Source of the DNA: DASVDE01 sp963740065
GTDB lineage: Bacteria; Actinomycetota; Thermoleophilia; Solirubrobacterales; 70-9
Direction of reading: 5' to 3'
DNA length: 64,000 nt
Assembly: GCA_963740065.1 (NCBI GenBank)
Contig: CAVUCS010000006.1
Span: forward strand, 383,141 to 447,140
Of this stretch, positions 36,038-44,076 are shown piece after piece. A program made the translations under genes and the position numbers. Below the pieces are notes generated by a model, which saw only the letters and a program-made list of their open reading frames with translations, was not told the DNA's origin and did no database searches. Every line of letters begins with the position of its first letter. The stretch's first letter is position 1.

Positions 36038-36475
36038 CTACTCGGCGGAGTCGGCGGGCGCGTCGGCCGGTGCTTCGGCGGGCGCTTCGTCGACGGCGGG
36101 GGAGCTTGGAACCGCGGCCGGCTCACGCTCACGGGGCGGCGCGGCGGGAGCGCCGGCGGCAGGCGGGACGATCGACGGAGCGTCGGGATCCACTTTGAAG
36201 ATGCGGAAGCGCAGCACGCCGTCGGCGATCTTCAAGTTGTGGTCCAGTGAGCCGAGCAGATCGGCTGGGGCTTCGAAGCGGTACCAGCGGTAGTCAGCCT
36301 CGGTCCGCTGCTGGATCTCATAAGCCATCTTGCGCAGTCCCCAATTGTTCTCGGTCTTCAGCGTGCCGCCGGCCTCGATCTGGCTTCTGGCTTCCTGGGC
36401 AAGCTTCGCCCGCTCGGTCTCCGGAAGGCCGGGGTCGAGCATCAAGACCAACTCGTATTCGCGTGGGGCTGCCAA
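36038..36475 (-). CDS. rpsF: 30S ribosomal protein S6 with an Ala/Pro-rich C-terminal extension
   Basis: 145 residues from TTG 36475. S6 core: REYELVLMLDPGL, then TENNWGLRKMAYEIQQRTEADY and LKIADGVLRFRIFKVD. S6 usually has about 95-135 residues; here a tail of about 45 residues rich in Ala, Pro and Glu (for example APAEAPADAPADSAE) is added. It forms a dimer with S18 on the 30S platform. Longer readings upstream would translate the hairpin at 36513-36622 and are not S6-like, so the TTG start is preferred. First gene of the rpsF-ssb-rpsR-rplI group. Confidence 0.92.
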   Translation of the reverse strand: MAAPREYELVLMLDPGLPETERAKLAQEARSQIEAGGTLKTENNWGLRKMAYEIQQRTEADYRWYRFEAPADLLGSLDHNLKIADGVLRFRIFKVDPDAPSIVPPAAGAPAAPPREREPAAVPSSPAVDEAPAEAPADAPADSAE

Positions 36476-36512
36476 ACGGCGAGGGACTATAGCGGCGAAC
36501 TTTGAGGGGGGC

Positions 36513-36622
36513 GGGGAGCCGGGCACCCTTCCCCGCTCAACTTTTTCGAGAAGCGGATGCGGCTGACCGCGATCGTGGATGACGAAAAAGTACAAGCCGC
36601 GGGGAAGGGAACCCGGCTCCCC
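36513..36622. repeat. Long hairpin between the Pro-rich membrane protein gene and rpsF
   Basis: Two 24-nt arms (36513-36536 and 36599-36622) pair with only two mismatches. Inside them a second 9-bp pair (ACTTTTTCG and CGAAAAAGT) encloses a 34-nt loop. The structure begins 10 nt after the stop of the minus-strand Pro-rich gene and ends 38 nt before the rpsF start, so it can terminate the first transcript or form the rpsF leader. No sequence match to family A is seen. Confidence 0.75.
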
Positions 36623-36631
36623 TCACGCGCT

Positions 36632-37063
36632 TCAATGCGGCGCAAACTCCAATGAGCCGTCCGATGGCGGCGCGGCGGGAACTGGAGCTGGAGGAGGTGC
36701 GGGTGCCGGTATCGCCGGAGGAGTCGCTGGGGCGGGAGGTTCCGATGGCGCGGGCGGGGGAGGCGGCTTCGGCCGGGGTGCGGGCGGTTCCCGCCGCCGA
36801 CGTCTCCGCCCGCCGCTTCCGCTGCGACTTATCCCTGTATGTCCGGCATAAGTCGCAGCGGAGCGGGGTTTTGGCGGTTGCTGAGGTCGCGGGGCGGGTA
36901 AGGGGATCGACCTCGGCGGGTGCGGCAGCCCGATGTCATTCGCCAACGGCGGCGGTTCGGGGGGCTTCAGTAGCGAGGGAAGAGCCTGCAGCCCAAACAG
37001 GCTCACCACGACGATCCCGAGCACTTTCCCGGCCATTTGCCACCGAATCCGCATGCTTCCCAC
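36632..37063 (-). CDS. Proline-rich single-span membrane protein, unknown function
   Basis: 143 residues from ATG 37063. One membrane helix near the N-terminus (VLGIVVVSLFGLQALPSLL) is followed by an outer part made almost wholly of Pro, Ala, Ser and Arg, with PPPPPAP repeats. A 45-nt palindrome of family B lies inside the frame and encodes about 15 residues (AATYAGHTGIS region), so that part is inserted sequence. Pro-rich anchored tails occur in wall-spanning proteins. The gene follows otsA by 40 nt on the same strand. Expression is not certain. Confidence 0.55.
   Translation of the reverse strand: MGSMRIRWQMAGKVLGIVVVSLFGLQALPSLLKPPEPPPLANDIGLPHPPRSIPLPAPRPQQPPKPRSAATYAGHTGISRSGSGGRRRRRREPPAPRPKPPPPPAPSEPPAPATPPAIPAPAPPPAPVPAAPPSDGSLEFAPH
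36818..36862. repeat. 45-nt palindromic element, family B copy 1
   Basis: 15-bp perfect arms TCCGCTGCGACTTAT (36818-36832) and its complement (36848-36862) flank a 15-nt loop CCCTGTATGTCCGGC. Arms are identical to copy 2 at 44010-44054, and the loop shares CCCYGTATGTC. It lies within the Pro-rich protein gene in frame. Confidence 0.9.
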
Positions 37064-37103
37064 GCAAGCTCAATCCCTCACCTCGCGGAGTTTCTCCCCC
37101 GTC

Positions 37104-38567
37104 CTACGCAACGGCCTCGCGCAACTCCGCGATGTCCTTCAGTTGGTCATCGACCCAATCCCCCGGATTGCGGGAGAAGATGATCTCTCTCAGGTGCTCG
37201 GCCCGGACTCGGCGCTCCTCGGGGTCCATGGTCAGGGCGCGGTAGATCGTGTCGGATTGCTCCTGAATGTCGAACGGGTTGACGCTCAGAGCGCAGTCGG
37301 AGAGCTCCTCGTGGGACCCGGTGTTCTCGGAGAGCATCAGCACTCCGTTGCGGGTGTTCACCGCCGGCGCCTCCTTGGCGACCAGGTTCATCCCGTCGAA
37401 GAGCGAGTTGACCATCAGCAGGTCGAAGTGCTTGTAGCGGGCGACCGCGTCGTGGAAGTTCTCGTAGATCTTGAGGTCGATCGGCATCCAGTCGGTGGTG
37501 CCGTGGCGGTGGTTGACGACGGCGACGAGCGCCTCGATCCGCTCCAGATACTCGGCGTACTCGGGAACGTCCTGTCGCGAAGGTTGCAGGTGGGCGATGA
37601 ACGTCACTTCCTCGCGGAACTCCGGGTGCTGGGTGAGGAAGGTGTCGAAGGCGGTGAAGCCGCGCAGCACGTTCTTGGAGAGGTCAGCTCGGTCGACCCG
37701 GATGATCAGATGCTTGCGCCGCCGCTCCAGGACCTCGCGCTCCGCCGCCGCGACCTCCGGCGACTCCGCTGCCCGTCGCAGCCGCTCGGCATCGATCGAG
37801 AGCGGATAGGCGCGGGTGAAGGTCCGCCCCCCCGCATGCTTGACGACCCCCTGCTCGTAATCGACGTCGCACTCCAGAAGCTCGTCGCAGCAGCGCAGGA
37901 AGTTGATCCCGTAGGCGTGGGTGTGGAAGCCGATGATGTCGTTGGCGAGCATGCCGCGGAAAATGGCTTCGCGGATTCGCCCCGGCAGGATGCGCCAGCT
38001 GTCCGGCTGGGACCAGGGGATGTGGACGAAGTGGTGGAGGAAGGCGTCTGGACGCTCTTCGCGGATCATTCCCGGCGCCGTGTAGAGGTGGTAGTCGTGG
38101 AGCATCACCAGCGGCCGCTCGCGCCCATCGATCTGGCGCAGCACCGCCCGAGCGATGTCGCGGTTGACCGCCTGGTAGCCGAAGTCCCAGGCGTCGAGCT
38201 CCTCCTGGCGGATGTCCGGCGCGTTGGAGAGGTCCCAGAGGTAGTGCTGGATGAACCAGAGAATTGGGTTGGCGATCACGTTGTAGAACTGGCTGTAGGC
38301 GTCGGCGTCGCTGCCGACCAGCATCACGCTGTAATCGATCCCGTCTATCGATAGCTCGACCGGGCCGCCCTTCTCCTCTGAGACGGCGACATCCTCATCG
38401 GTCATCGCCGAGGCGATCCAGAGCGCATTGCGGTGTGAGACCAAACCAGAGAGCGCCGTGACCAGCCCGCCACCGCCGCGGCGCACCGTCCGCTCGCCGG
38501 ACTCGTTGCGCTCGAATTGCGCCGGACCGCGGTTGGAAACGATGATCAGCGGGTCGGAGTCGGGCAT
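37104..38567 (-). CDS. otsA: Trehalose-6-phosphate synthase-like glycosyltransferase (GT20)
   Basis: 487 residues of the GT20 fold. Visible family features are IIVSNRGP at the N-terminus, GGLVTAL, the HDYHL motif, FVHIPW, RVDRADLSKN in the nucleotide-sugar region, and DGMNLVAKEAPAV with SENTGSHEEL near the C-terminus. OtsA joins UDP- or ADP-glucose to glucose-6-phosphate. No OtsB phosphatase lies beside it; instead a GT4 trehalose-synthase-like gene follows by 29 nt. The two may form one osmolyte pathway, but some GT20 relatives make other sugars. Confidence 0.85.
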   Translation of the reverse strand: MPDSDPLIIVSNRGPAQFERNESGERTVRRGGGGLVTALSGLVSHRNALWIASAMTDEDVAVSEEKGGPVELSIDGIDYSVMLVGSDADAYSQFYNVIANPILWFIQHYLWDLSNAPDIRQEELDAWDFGYQAVNRDIARAVLRQIDGRERPLVMLHDYHLYTAPGMIREERPDAFLHHFVHIPWSQPDSWRILPGRIREAIFRGMLANDIIGFHTHAYGINFLRCCDELLECDVDYEQGVVKHAGGRTFTRAYPLSIDAERLRRAAESPEVAAAEREVLERRRKHLIIRVDRADLSKNVLRGFTAFDTFLTQHPEFREEVTFIAHLQPSRQDVPEYAEYLERIEALVAVVNHRHGTTDWMPIDLKIYENFHDAVARYKHFDLLMVNSLFDGMNLVAKEAPAVNTRNGVLMLSENTGSHEELSDCALSVNPFDIQEQSDTIYRALTMDPEERRVRAEHLREIIFSRNPGDWVDDQLKDIAELREAVA

Positions 38568-38596
38568 TTCACCCAGCCTACCCGCACCGCTCAGGA

Positions 38597-39835
38597 CTAT
38601 GAGTCCAATTCAGTGAACAGCTCGAGCCAGTCACGCAGCAGGCGGGGGGAGAGGAACTCGCGGCGAGCGTGTTCCTTGCCCATCCGCCCCAGCTGCTTGC
38701 CCAGCCCCGGGTCCTTGAGAATCTCCAGGCAGCGCTGCGCGCAGGCGGACGGGGAGTCGACCAGAAAGCCGCTCACCCCGTCCTCGATCTGCAAGGAGAT
38801 GCCGCCGACGTTGCCGGCGATCGTCGGCCGCCCCTTCCAGAGCGCCTCGGTCACGGTCAGGCCGAACCCTTCCCGGATCGACTTCTGCAGGCAGACGTCG
38901 GATTGGGACTGGAAGGCGTTGACCTCGATCGCACCGACGTTGTTGAGGTTGTTGAGGATCTTGATGTCGGGGTCGCCGTCGGCGTACTCGAAGGTCTGCT
39001 GAAAGAACTCCCAGCCCTCGGGGTCGTCTGTGGCCATCGAGCCGACCAGGGCCAGCTGCACTTCCGGGATCTCCGCGGTCACCTCGCGGTAAGCGTCGAT
39101 CACGCCCATCGGGTCCTTCCATGGGTCGAAGCGGGAGACCTGGGTGATCAGCGGCCGGTCGACATCGATCCCGAACTGTTTGCAGACGAATGAGGCGTCC
39201 TCGGGTGAGAAAGCCATGTTCTTCGGCGAGAGCGGATCGATCGCCGGCGGAATGATGTTGACGCCGTCGTGCCCATTCACCCCCGCCGGCACGTAGTCGG
39301 GCATGTGCCAGACGGTCGCGTCGTACTCCTTGATCAGTGGCTCCAAGCGGGCGATCGGCGCCGGATTCGGCTCGGAGAGGTCGATGTGGCAGCGCCAGAT
39401 CCAGTTGCGCGCCTTCTCCGCGGCGCCGCGGCGCAGGCCGATCGGCTGCGGGTCGTGGACGATCACCGTGTCCCACTCGCCCTGCAGTCCCTCGGCGTTC
39501 ATCGCGTTGATCTCGTCGAACAGATCCCACTGCTCATCGCTGAGCGTCTCGTCCGCTCCCTGTAGGGAGTTGTGGAGGAGCTTGGTTGCGTTGAAGAATT
39601 CCTCTTTGCCGAAGATCACGTGCCAGTGGGCGTCGATCCCGGCGTCGCGCATTAACGGCACGATCGTGTAGAGGATCTCCGACACCCCGCCGCCGAAAGC
39701 GGTCGCGCTGACGTGCAGGACGCGCTGGCCTTTCAGCGGCTCCGCCAGCTCACGGATCCGCTCGCTCAGCTCTTTGCCGGCGATGTGGGTGTAGTCGGCC
39801 AGCGACTTCTGACCGAGGGAGACTTCTTGAAGCAT
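38597..39835 (-). CDS. treT: Trehalose glycosyltransferring synthase-like GT4 enzyme (TreT-like)
   Basis: 412 residues of a GT-B retaining glycosyltransferase. TreT-like traits are FGGGVSEIL near the N-terminus, HWHVIFGKEEFFN, HDPQPIGL, RCHIDLSEPN, TQVSRFDPWKDP and the C-terminal EREGFGL-type motif (here SIREGFGLTVTEALWKG). TreT makes trehalose directly from NDP-glucose and glucose. Upstream of otsA in the same transcript. The reaction is assigned by motif similarity; a related glucosyl transfer is possible. Confidence 0.82.
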   Translation of the reverse strand: MLQEVSLGQKSLADYTHIAGKELSERIRELAEPLKGQRVLHVSATAFGGGVSEILYTIVPLMRDAGIDAHWHVIFGKEEFFNATKLLHNSLQGADETLSDEQWDLFDEINAMNAEGLQGEWDTVIVHDPQPIGLRRGAAEKARNWIWRCHIDLSEPNPAPIARLEPLIKEYDATVWHMPDYVPAGVNGHDGVNIIPPAIDPLSPKNMAFSPEDASFVCKQFGIDVDRPLITQVSRFDPWKDPMGVIDAYREVTAEIPEVQLALVGSMATDDPEGWEFFQQTFEYADGDPDIKILNNLNNVGAIEVNAFQSQSDVCLQKSIREGFGLTVTEALWKGRPTIAGNVGGISLQIEDGVSGFLVDSPSACAQRCLEILKDPGLGKQLGRMGKEHARREFLSPRLLRDWLELFTELDS

Positions 39836-39871
39836 CCGCGATTTCTACAGGTCCGGGCGGCGCTGGGGCGA

Positions 39872-41053
39872 TCAGCCGTTCGAGACGGAGGTCGGCCGCT
39901 TGCCCAGCGTCACCTTCACATCCTCGACCTTGCCGTTCGCGCGCAGGACCTTCAACGTCACATCTTCGCCCGGTTGGTAGGAGGAAATGAAGCGAGCTAG
40001 GTCGTCGGGACGGATCACCTTGCGGCCGTTGACCGAGAGGATCACGTCGCCCCCGGTTTGGTAGGCACCCGCCTGGAAGCGCACTCTGTCGTCGCCGCCG
40101 CGTAGGCCTGCATGGTCGGCGGGCCCGTCGGGGACGACCTCGGCGATCAGCCCGCCGAAGTCGGTGTCGAGCTTTAGCCGCCTTGCCAGCTGTGGGTAGA
40201 GGGCCTGGCTGGAGACGCCGATGTAGGCGTATTCGGCCTCGCCGTCTTCCTTGAGTTGAGCCACCGAGCGCTTGATCGCCGAAACCGGGACCGCGAAGCC
40301 GACGCCGTCGTTGGCGCCGGAGCTGGTTTCGATCTGTTGGTTGATCCCGAGCACGCGGGCGCCGGCATCCAGGAGCGGGCCGCCGGAGTTGCCGGGGTTG
40401 ATCGAGGCGTCGGTCTGGATCGCCCCCTCGATCTGGAACTGGGTCAGCGACTTAACCGAGCGGTCGGTCGCGGAGATGATTCCGACCGAGAGCGACTGCT
40501 GTTCGCCGAAGGGGCTGCCGATCGCCGCCACCGGCTGGCCGACCACCAGCTCGCTGTCGTCGCCCAACTCCAGCGGGTGCAAGTCGAAGCCGTCTGGGGC
40601 GACCTTGAGCAGAGCGACGTCGGCGAAAGGATCGAACCCGATCACCTTGGCGGAAACAACGTTGCGGTCTGGGAACTCGACGAAGACCGCACTCGCGGGC
40701 TTGCGCTCGCCGCTGCTGTCGTCGGTCACGACGTGGGCGTTGGTGACGATGCGGCCGCTTGAGTCGAGGACGAAGCCGGAGCCTTCGGCGGCGCTGGACC
40801 CACCGAAGGGGTTGGAGCTTCTGGCTCTCTCGGCGCCGAAGATCGAGCGGATCGTGACCACGCCGGGAGCCGCTTCTCTGTAGACCTTGGCGGCGTTGAA
40901 ACCGTCCTCGGAGGTCTGGACGATTACCCGCGGGGGCGCCGCTGCCGTCGTCGTGGCCGGCGCGGTGGAATTGGCACCATCTCCGCTGGACCCGCAGCCG
41001 GGGAGCAGCGCCAGCGCCAGCAGCGCTGAGATCGCGGCTGTGCGGACTCTCAC
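39872..41053 (-). CDS. HtrA/DegP-type serine protease, lipoprotein with PDZ domain
   Basis: 393 residues. The N-terminus is a lipoprotein signal with lipobox LLPGC (Cys20), so the mature protein would be lipid-anchored outside the membrane. The trypsin-like domain has His107 (TNAHVV), Asp145 (DPFADVALL) and Ser223 (GNSGGP). A PDZ domain fills about 290-385 (GLRGGDDRVRFQAG). HtrA proteins degrade or refold damaged envelope proteins. It overlaps the histidine kinase gene by 4 nt, suggesting control by that two-component system. Confidence 0.93.
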   Translation of the reverse strand: MRVRTAAISALLALALLPGCGSSGDGANSTAPATTTAAAPPRVIVQTSEDGFNAAKVYREAAPGVVTIRSIFGAERARSSNPFGGSSAAEGSGFVLDSSGRIVTNAHVVTDDSSGERKPASAVFVEFPDRNVVSAKVIGFDPFADVALLKVAPDGFDLHPLELGDDSELVVGQPVAAIGSPFGEQQSLSVGIISATDRSVKSLTQFQIEGAIQTDASINPGNSGGPLLDAGARVLGINQQIETSSGANDGVGFAVPVSAIKRSVAQLKEDGEAEYAYIGVSSQALYPQLARRLKLDTDFGGLIAEVVPDGPADHAGLRGGDDRVRFQAGAYQTGGDVILSVNGRKVIRPDDLARFISSYQPGEDVTLKVLRANGKVEDVKVTLGKRPTSVSNG

Positions 41054-42114
41054 GCGTTTGCCTCGGCCGGCACCGTGATGCGCCGGAGCGTTGGCGTTGG
41101 TTCGCCGGGGGCGGGAGGCAGGTCCAGGGTGAAGGCGGTGAAGCGCTTGGAGGAGGAGATCGCGACGCGGCCGTTCATTCGCTGCGCGAGCTCACGCGCG
41201 ATCGCAAGGCCCAACCCCGATCCACCCGCGGAGTCCGCGGTATAGAAGCGCTCAAAGATCCGTCCCTGAACGCGCTGGGGGATTCCCGGTCCCTCGTCGG
41301 AAACGGTGAGCGCGGCGCGGCGGTTTGCGGAATAGGTGGTCACGGTGACCTTGGTTCCCTCCGGGGTGTGGGCGATGGCGTTGTCGAGCAGGATACGGAC
41401 GATCTGGCGCACGCGATCCGGATCGGCGATCGCGATCGCGGGGCGATCGGGGGTTCGCAGCTCCAGGCGGGAGCCGTGGCGGTCGGCGCGCGGGCCGAAT
41501 TCACGCGACACCTCGCGGGCGAGCCGTCCGAGGTCTACCTCTTGGGTGGCCATCACGAATTCGCCCGCGTCGAGCTGGGAGAGGTCGAGCAGGTCGGCGG
41601 TGAGCTTCGTCAGGCGCTCGATCTGGAGCCGCATGGTGTGGACGAACTCCGCCCGCTCCTCAGGGCTGGGGTCCTCGTCCTCCAACAGCTCGACGAACCC
41701 ACCGAGGCTGAAGATTGGAGTCCGCAATTCATGCGAGGCGTTGGCGATGAACTGCTTGCGGGCATTGTCGAGGTCGGCGAGGCGCCGCTGCATTTCATTG
41801 AAGGTGCGGGCCAGCTCCCCCAGCTGCCCGGTGGCCGAGACCGGGATGCGCGTGGCAAAGTCGCCGTCGGCGACTTTGCGGGCCGCCTCCTGGATGCGAC
41901 CGATCTGGCCGGCGGCCATCTGCGCGTAGAAGAGGCCGACAGCGAAGGCGACCAGCAACGCAATAAAGCCACCGACCAGAATTTGACCCTTGGCGCTGGC
42001 GTTGCCGCTGATCGTCACCACGTAGACGTAGATGACGAAAACGGTGCCCACGGCAATCAGCAACGAGGTGACGGTGATCCGGCTGCCGAGGGCGGTTTGG
42101 CGCGGTGGGCTCAC
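41050..42114 (-). CDS. Sensor histidine kinase of an envelope-type two-component system
   Basis: 354 residues: two membrane helices (about 15-38 and 46-68) with a very short loop between them, a HAMP linker, the dimerisation domain with phospho-acceptor His128 (NASHELRTP), and the ATPase domain with DNAIAH (N box), DEGPGIP and GSGLGLAI. The short loop suggests it senses membrane state or a partner and not a soluble outer ligand. It lies 2 nt after the response regulator and overlaps htrA by 4 nt. Confidence 0.94.
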   Translation of the reverse strand: MSPPRQTALGSRITVTSLLIAVGTVFVIYVYVVTISGNASAKGQILVGGFIALLVAFAVGLFYAQMAAGQIGRIQEAARKVADGDFATRIPVSATGQLGELARTFNEMQRRLADLDNARKQFIANASHELRTPIFSLGGFVELLEDEDPSPEERAEFVHTMRLQIERLTKLTADLLDLSQLDAGEFVMATQEVDLGRLAREVSREFGPRADRHGSRLELRTPDRPAIAIADPDRVRQIVRILLDNAIAHTPEGTKVTVTTYSANRRAALTVSDEGPGIPQRVQGRIFERFYTADSAGGSGLGLAIARELAQRMNGRVAISSSKRFTAFTLDLPPAPGEPTPTLRRITVPAEANA

Positions 42115-42116
42115 TT

Positions 42117-42812
42117 CTATTCCCGGAAGCGGTAGCCGACGCCACGCACGGTGAAGAGGAACTCAGGGCTCTTCGGGTCGGTCTCCAGCTTCTCGCGCAG
42201 ATGGCGGATGTGGACATCGACGGTGCGCGGGTCGCGGTACTCGGAATCTCCCCAGACGTGCTCCAGCAGGGTCTCGCGACTGAGCACGCGGCCCGGGGTA
42301 CGGGCCAGCGCGCCGAGAATCTCGAACTCGACGTAGGTGACCTGTACCGCTTCGCCGCGCAGGGTCACCATCCGCCGGCCGAAGTCGATCTTCAGATCGC
42401 CGCTCTCGATCGCCTCCTCTCTGGGCAGCTCGCCGACCATGCGGCTGCGGCGCAGCGCGGCCTTGACCCGGCTGCGGAACTCGCGCATCGAGAACGGCTT
42501 GGTGATGTAGTCGTCGGCCCCGACTTCGAGCCCGGCGACCTTGTCGGTCTCGCTCCCTTTCGCGGTCAGCATGATGATCGGCACCTGGCTGCGGGAGCGC
42601 AGCCGTCGGCAGACCTCGACGCCGTCCAGCTTCGGCAGCATCAGGTCGAGGATGACCAGGTCGAAGCGCGCCTCGGTGAAGCGCTGCAGCGCTTCGTTGC
42701 CGTCCTGGGCTGAGGTGACGTGGTACCCGTCCTTGCGAAGCGGGTAGCTGAGCAGAGTCTGGATCGATTGCTCGTCGTCGACGAGGAGAATGCGTGCAGT
42801 CCCGTTGGGCAT
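42117..42812 (-). CDS. OmpR/PhoB-family response regulator
   Basis: 231 residues. The receiver domain has acidic pocket DDE (12-14), phospho-acceptor Asp56 (LVILDLMLP), Thr in MLTAKG and Lys in DYITKPFS. The C-terminal winged helix ends RTVDVHIRHLREKLE and TVRGVGYRF, as in PhoB and MprA. It heads the operon regulator, kinase, HtrA, an arrangement like mprAB-pepD of mycobacteria. Probable autoregulation from the region 42813-42886. Confidence 0.95.
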   Translation of the reverse strand: MPNGTARILLVDDEQSIQTLLSYPLRKDGYHVTSAQDGNEALQRFTEARFDLVILDLMLPKLDGVEVCRRLRSRSQVPIIMLTAKGSETDKVAGLEVGADDYITKPFSMREFRSRVKAALRRSRMVGELPREEAIESGDLKIDFGRRMVTLRGEAVQVTYVEFEILGALARTPGRVLSRETLLEHVWGDSEYRDPRTVDVHIRHLREKLETDPKSPEFLFTVRGVGYRFRE

Positions 42813-42886
42813 GCTCAGAAGGATATTGGACGCATGTGCGAGTACCCAGAACTAAGGATCGGCGGGCGGCGGCCGATAGGAGAGCC

Positions 42887-43069
42887 ATGCAGTCACAGCA
42901 GCTAAAAGTGCTTGTCGATGCCGGTCAGTACAGGCCGGAGCCTTCCAGGGTCGCTGAGGCGATGCTGCAACGGCGCGGTGTGCGTGACCTGCTGATGCAC
43001 GGGCCGCAGCCGCTCAGCGCAGCTGGTCGAACCCCGACGGCTCCAGTGCCGGGCCGTCGGGCCGCCTGA
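42887..43069 (+). CDS. Small FlgM-like (anti-sigma-28-like) protein
   Basis: 60 residues from ATG 42887, preceded by GGAGAG. The stretch LKVLVDAGQYRPEPSRVAEAML resembles the sigma-binding helix of FlgM-type anti-sigma factors (key part: VDAGQY..EPSRVAEAML). No flagellar genes are in the window. The last 19 or so codons overlap the 3' end of the convergent thiL gene, so the protein's C-terminus is constrained by another gene. The family call is tentative because the protein is so short. Confidence 0.5.
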   Translation: MQSQQLKVLVDAGQYRPEPSRVAEAMLQRRGVRDLLMHGPQPLSAAGRTPTAPVPGRRAA

Positions 43070-43982
43070 TTTCGACCCTTTCGCCCTCGACGACCTCGCC
43101 GACGACGGTTAACGCCGTCTCTGTCGCGGTCGCGCGAGGCGTGCGCCCCGGGGGTATCGCCGCCAACAGCTCGTAGTCTTCGCCGCCGCCCGCCGCCATT
43201 GCCAGCGGGTCCAGGTTCGCCGCCGCCGCGACTTCCGCGACGCCTTTCGCCAGCGGGACCGCAGCGCTGTCGATTTGCAGGCCCACGCCGCTCTCAGCAG
43301 CGATGTGGCCGGCGTCGGCTCCGAGGCCGTCGCTGAGGTCGATCATCGCGGTGGCGCCGGCGCGGGCCAGGGCGCGGCCGGCGTTCAAGCGAGGGCGGGG
43401 CTCAAGTTGGCGGGCGCGGAGGTCGTCGCCGATCTCCGCGCTCACCGCAGAGGCCAGTTCCGGGTGTTCGAGGAGCAGCAACCCTGCGGCGGCCGCGCCG
43501 ATCTCTCCGGTCAGCACCAGGGAATCCCCCGGCTGCGCGCCGGCCCGGGTGACGAACTGCTCCGCCGTCGCGGCGTGACCGACCACAGTCGTCACAACTG
43601 TGAGGACCGGGGCGCGGGTTACGTCGCCGCCCGCCAGCGTCGTTCCGGTTCCTACCGCCACCGCCACTACCCCGTCGAGCAGTTCCATACATTCGTCCTC
43701 GCTCATCCCGCTGGGAATGCCGAGGGCGACATAGGCCTCGCCTGGATCGGCGCCCATCGCCGCCAAGTCGGAGAGCGCCGTGGCCAATGCCTTGTGGCCG
43801 ACCTGGGCCGGGGTGCAGCGGTCGCGGTGGAAATGAACCCCATCGACGATCGCGTCAACCGAGGTGGCGGTTGCCCCACCGGGCAGGGTGACGGCGGCGT
43901 CGTCGCCCACCCCAACCCGCACCTGCGGGCCGGCAGGAGGCAGTCGTTCTCGAATGCGCGCCAACAGTTCGAATTCGCCCAT
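43014..43982 (-). CDS. thiL: Thiamine-monophosphate kinase
   Basis: 322 residues. Family marks are GVGDDAAV near the N-terminus, DGVHFHRD, LSDLAAMGADP, GGDVTRAP and MIDLSDGLGADAGHIA near the middle, and GGGEDYELL towards the end. ThiL phosphorylates thiamine monophosphate to the active diphosphate using ATP. It stands alone, with a family B palindrome between its start and the divergent membrane protein gene. The 3' end overlaps the FlgM-like gene by 56 nt. Confidence 0.95.
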   Translation of the reverse strand: MGEFELLARIRERLPPAGPQVRVGVGDDAAVTLPGGATATSVDAIVDGVHFHRDRCTPAQVGHKALATALSDLAAMGADPGEAYVALGIPSGMSEDECMELLDGVVAVAVGTGTTLAGGDVTRAPVLTVVTTVVGHAATAEQFVTRAGAQPGDSLVLTGEIGAAAAGLLLLEHPELASAVSAEIGDDLRARQLEPRPRLNAGRALARAGATAMIDLSDGLGADAGHIAAESGVGLQIDSAAVPLAKGVAEVAAAANLDPLAMAAGGGEDYELLAAIPPGRTPRATATETALTVVGEVVEGERVEIRRPDGPALEPSGFDQLR

Positions 43983-44009
43983 CTCGCGGGATTGTCCCCC
44001 TATCCCCGC

Positions 44010-44054
44010 TCCGCTGCGACTTATCCCCGTATGTCAGAGATAAGTCGCAGCGGA
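44010..44054. repeat. 45-nt palindromic element, family B copy 2
   Basis: 15-bp arms at 44010-44024 and 44040-44054 are identical to copy 1; the 15-nt loop is CCCCGTATGTCAGAG. It occupies the 94-nt gap between the divergent thiL and flippase-like genes, where promoters or operators are expected. Confidence 0.9.
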
Positions 44055-44076
44055 AGGCCATTAGGGTGATCGTTTC

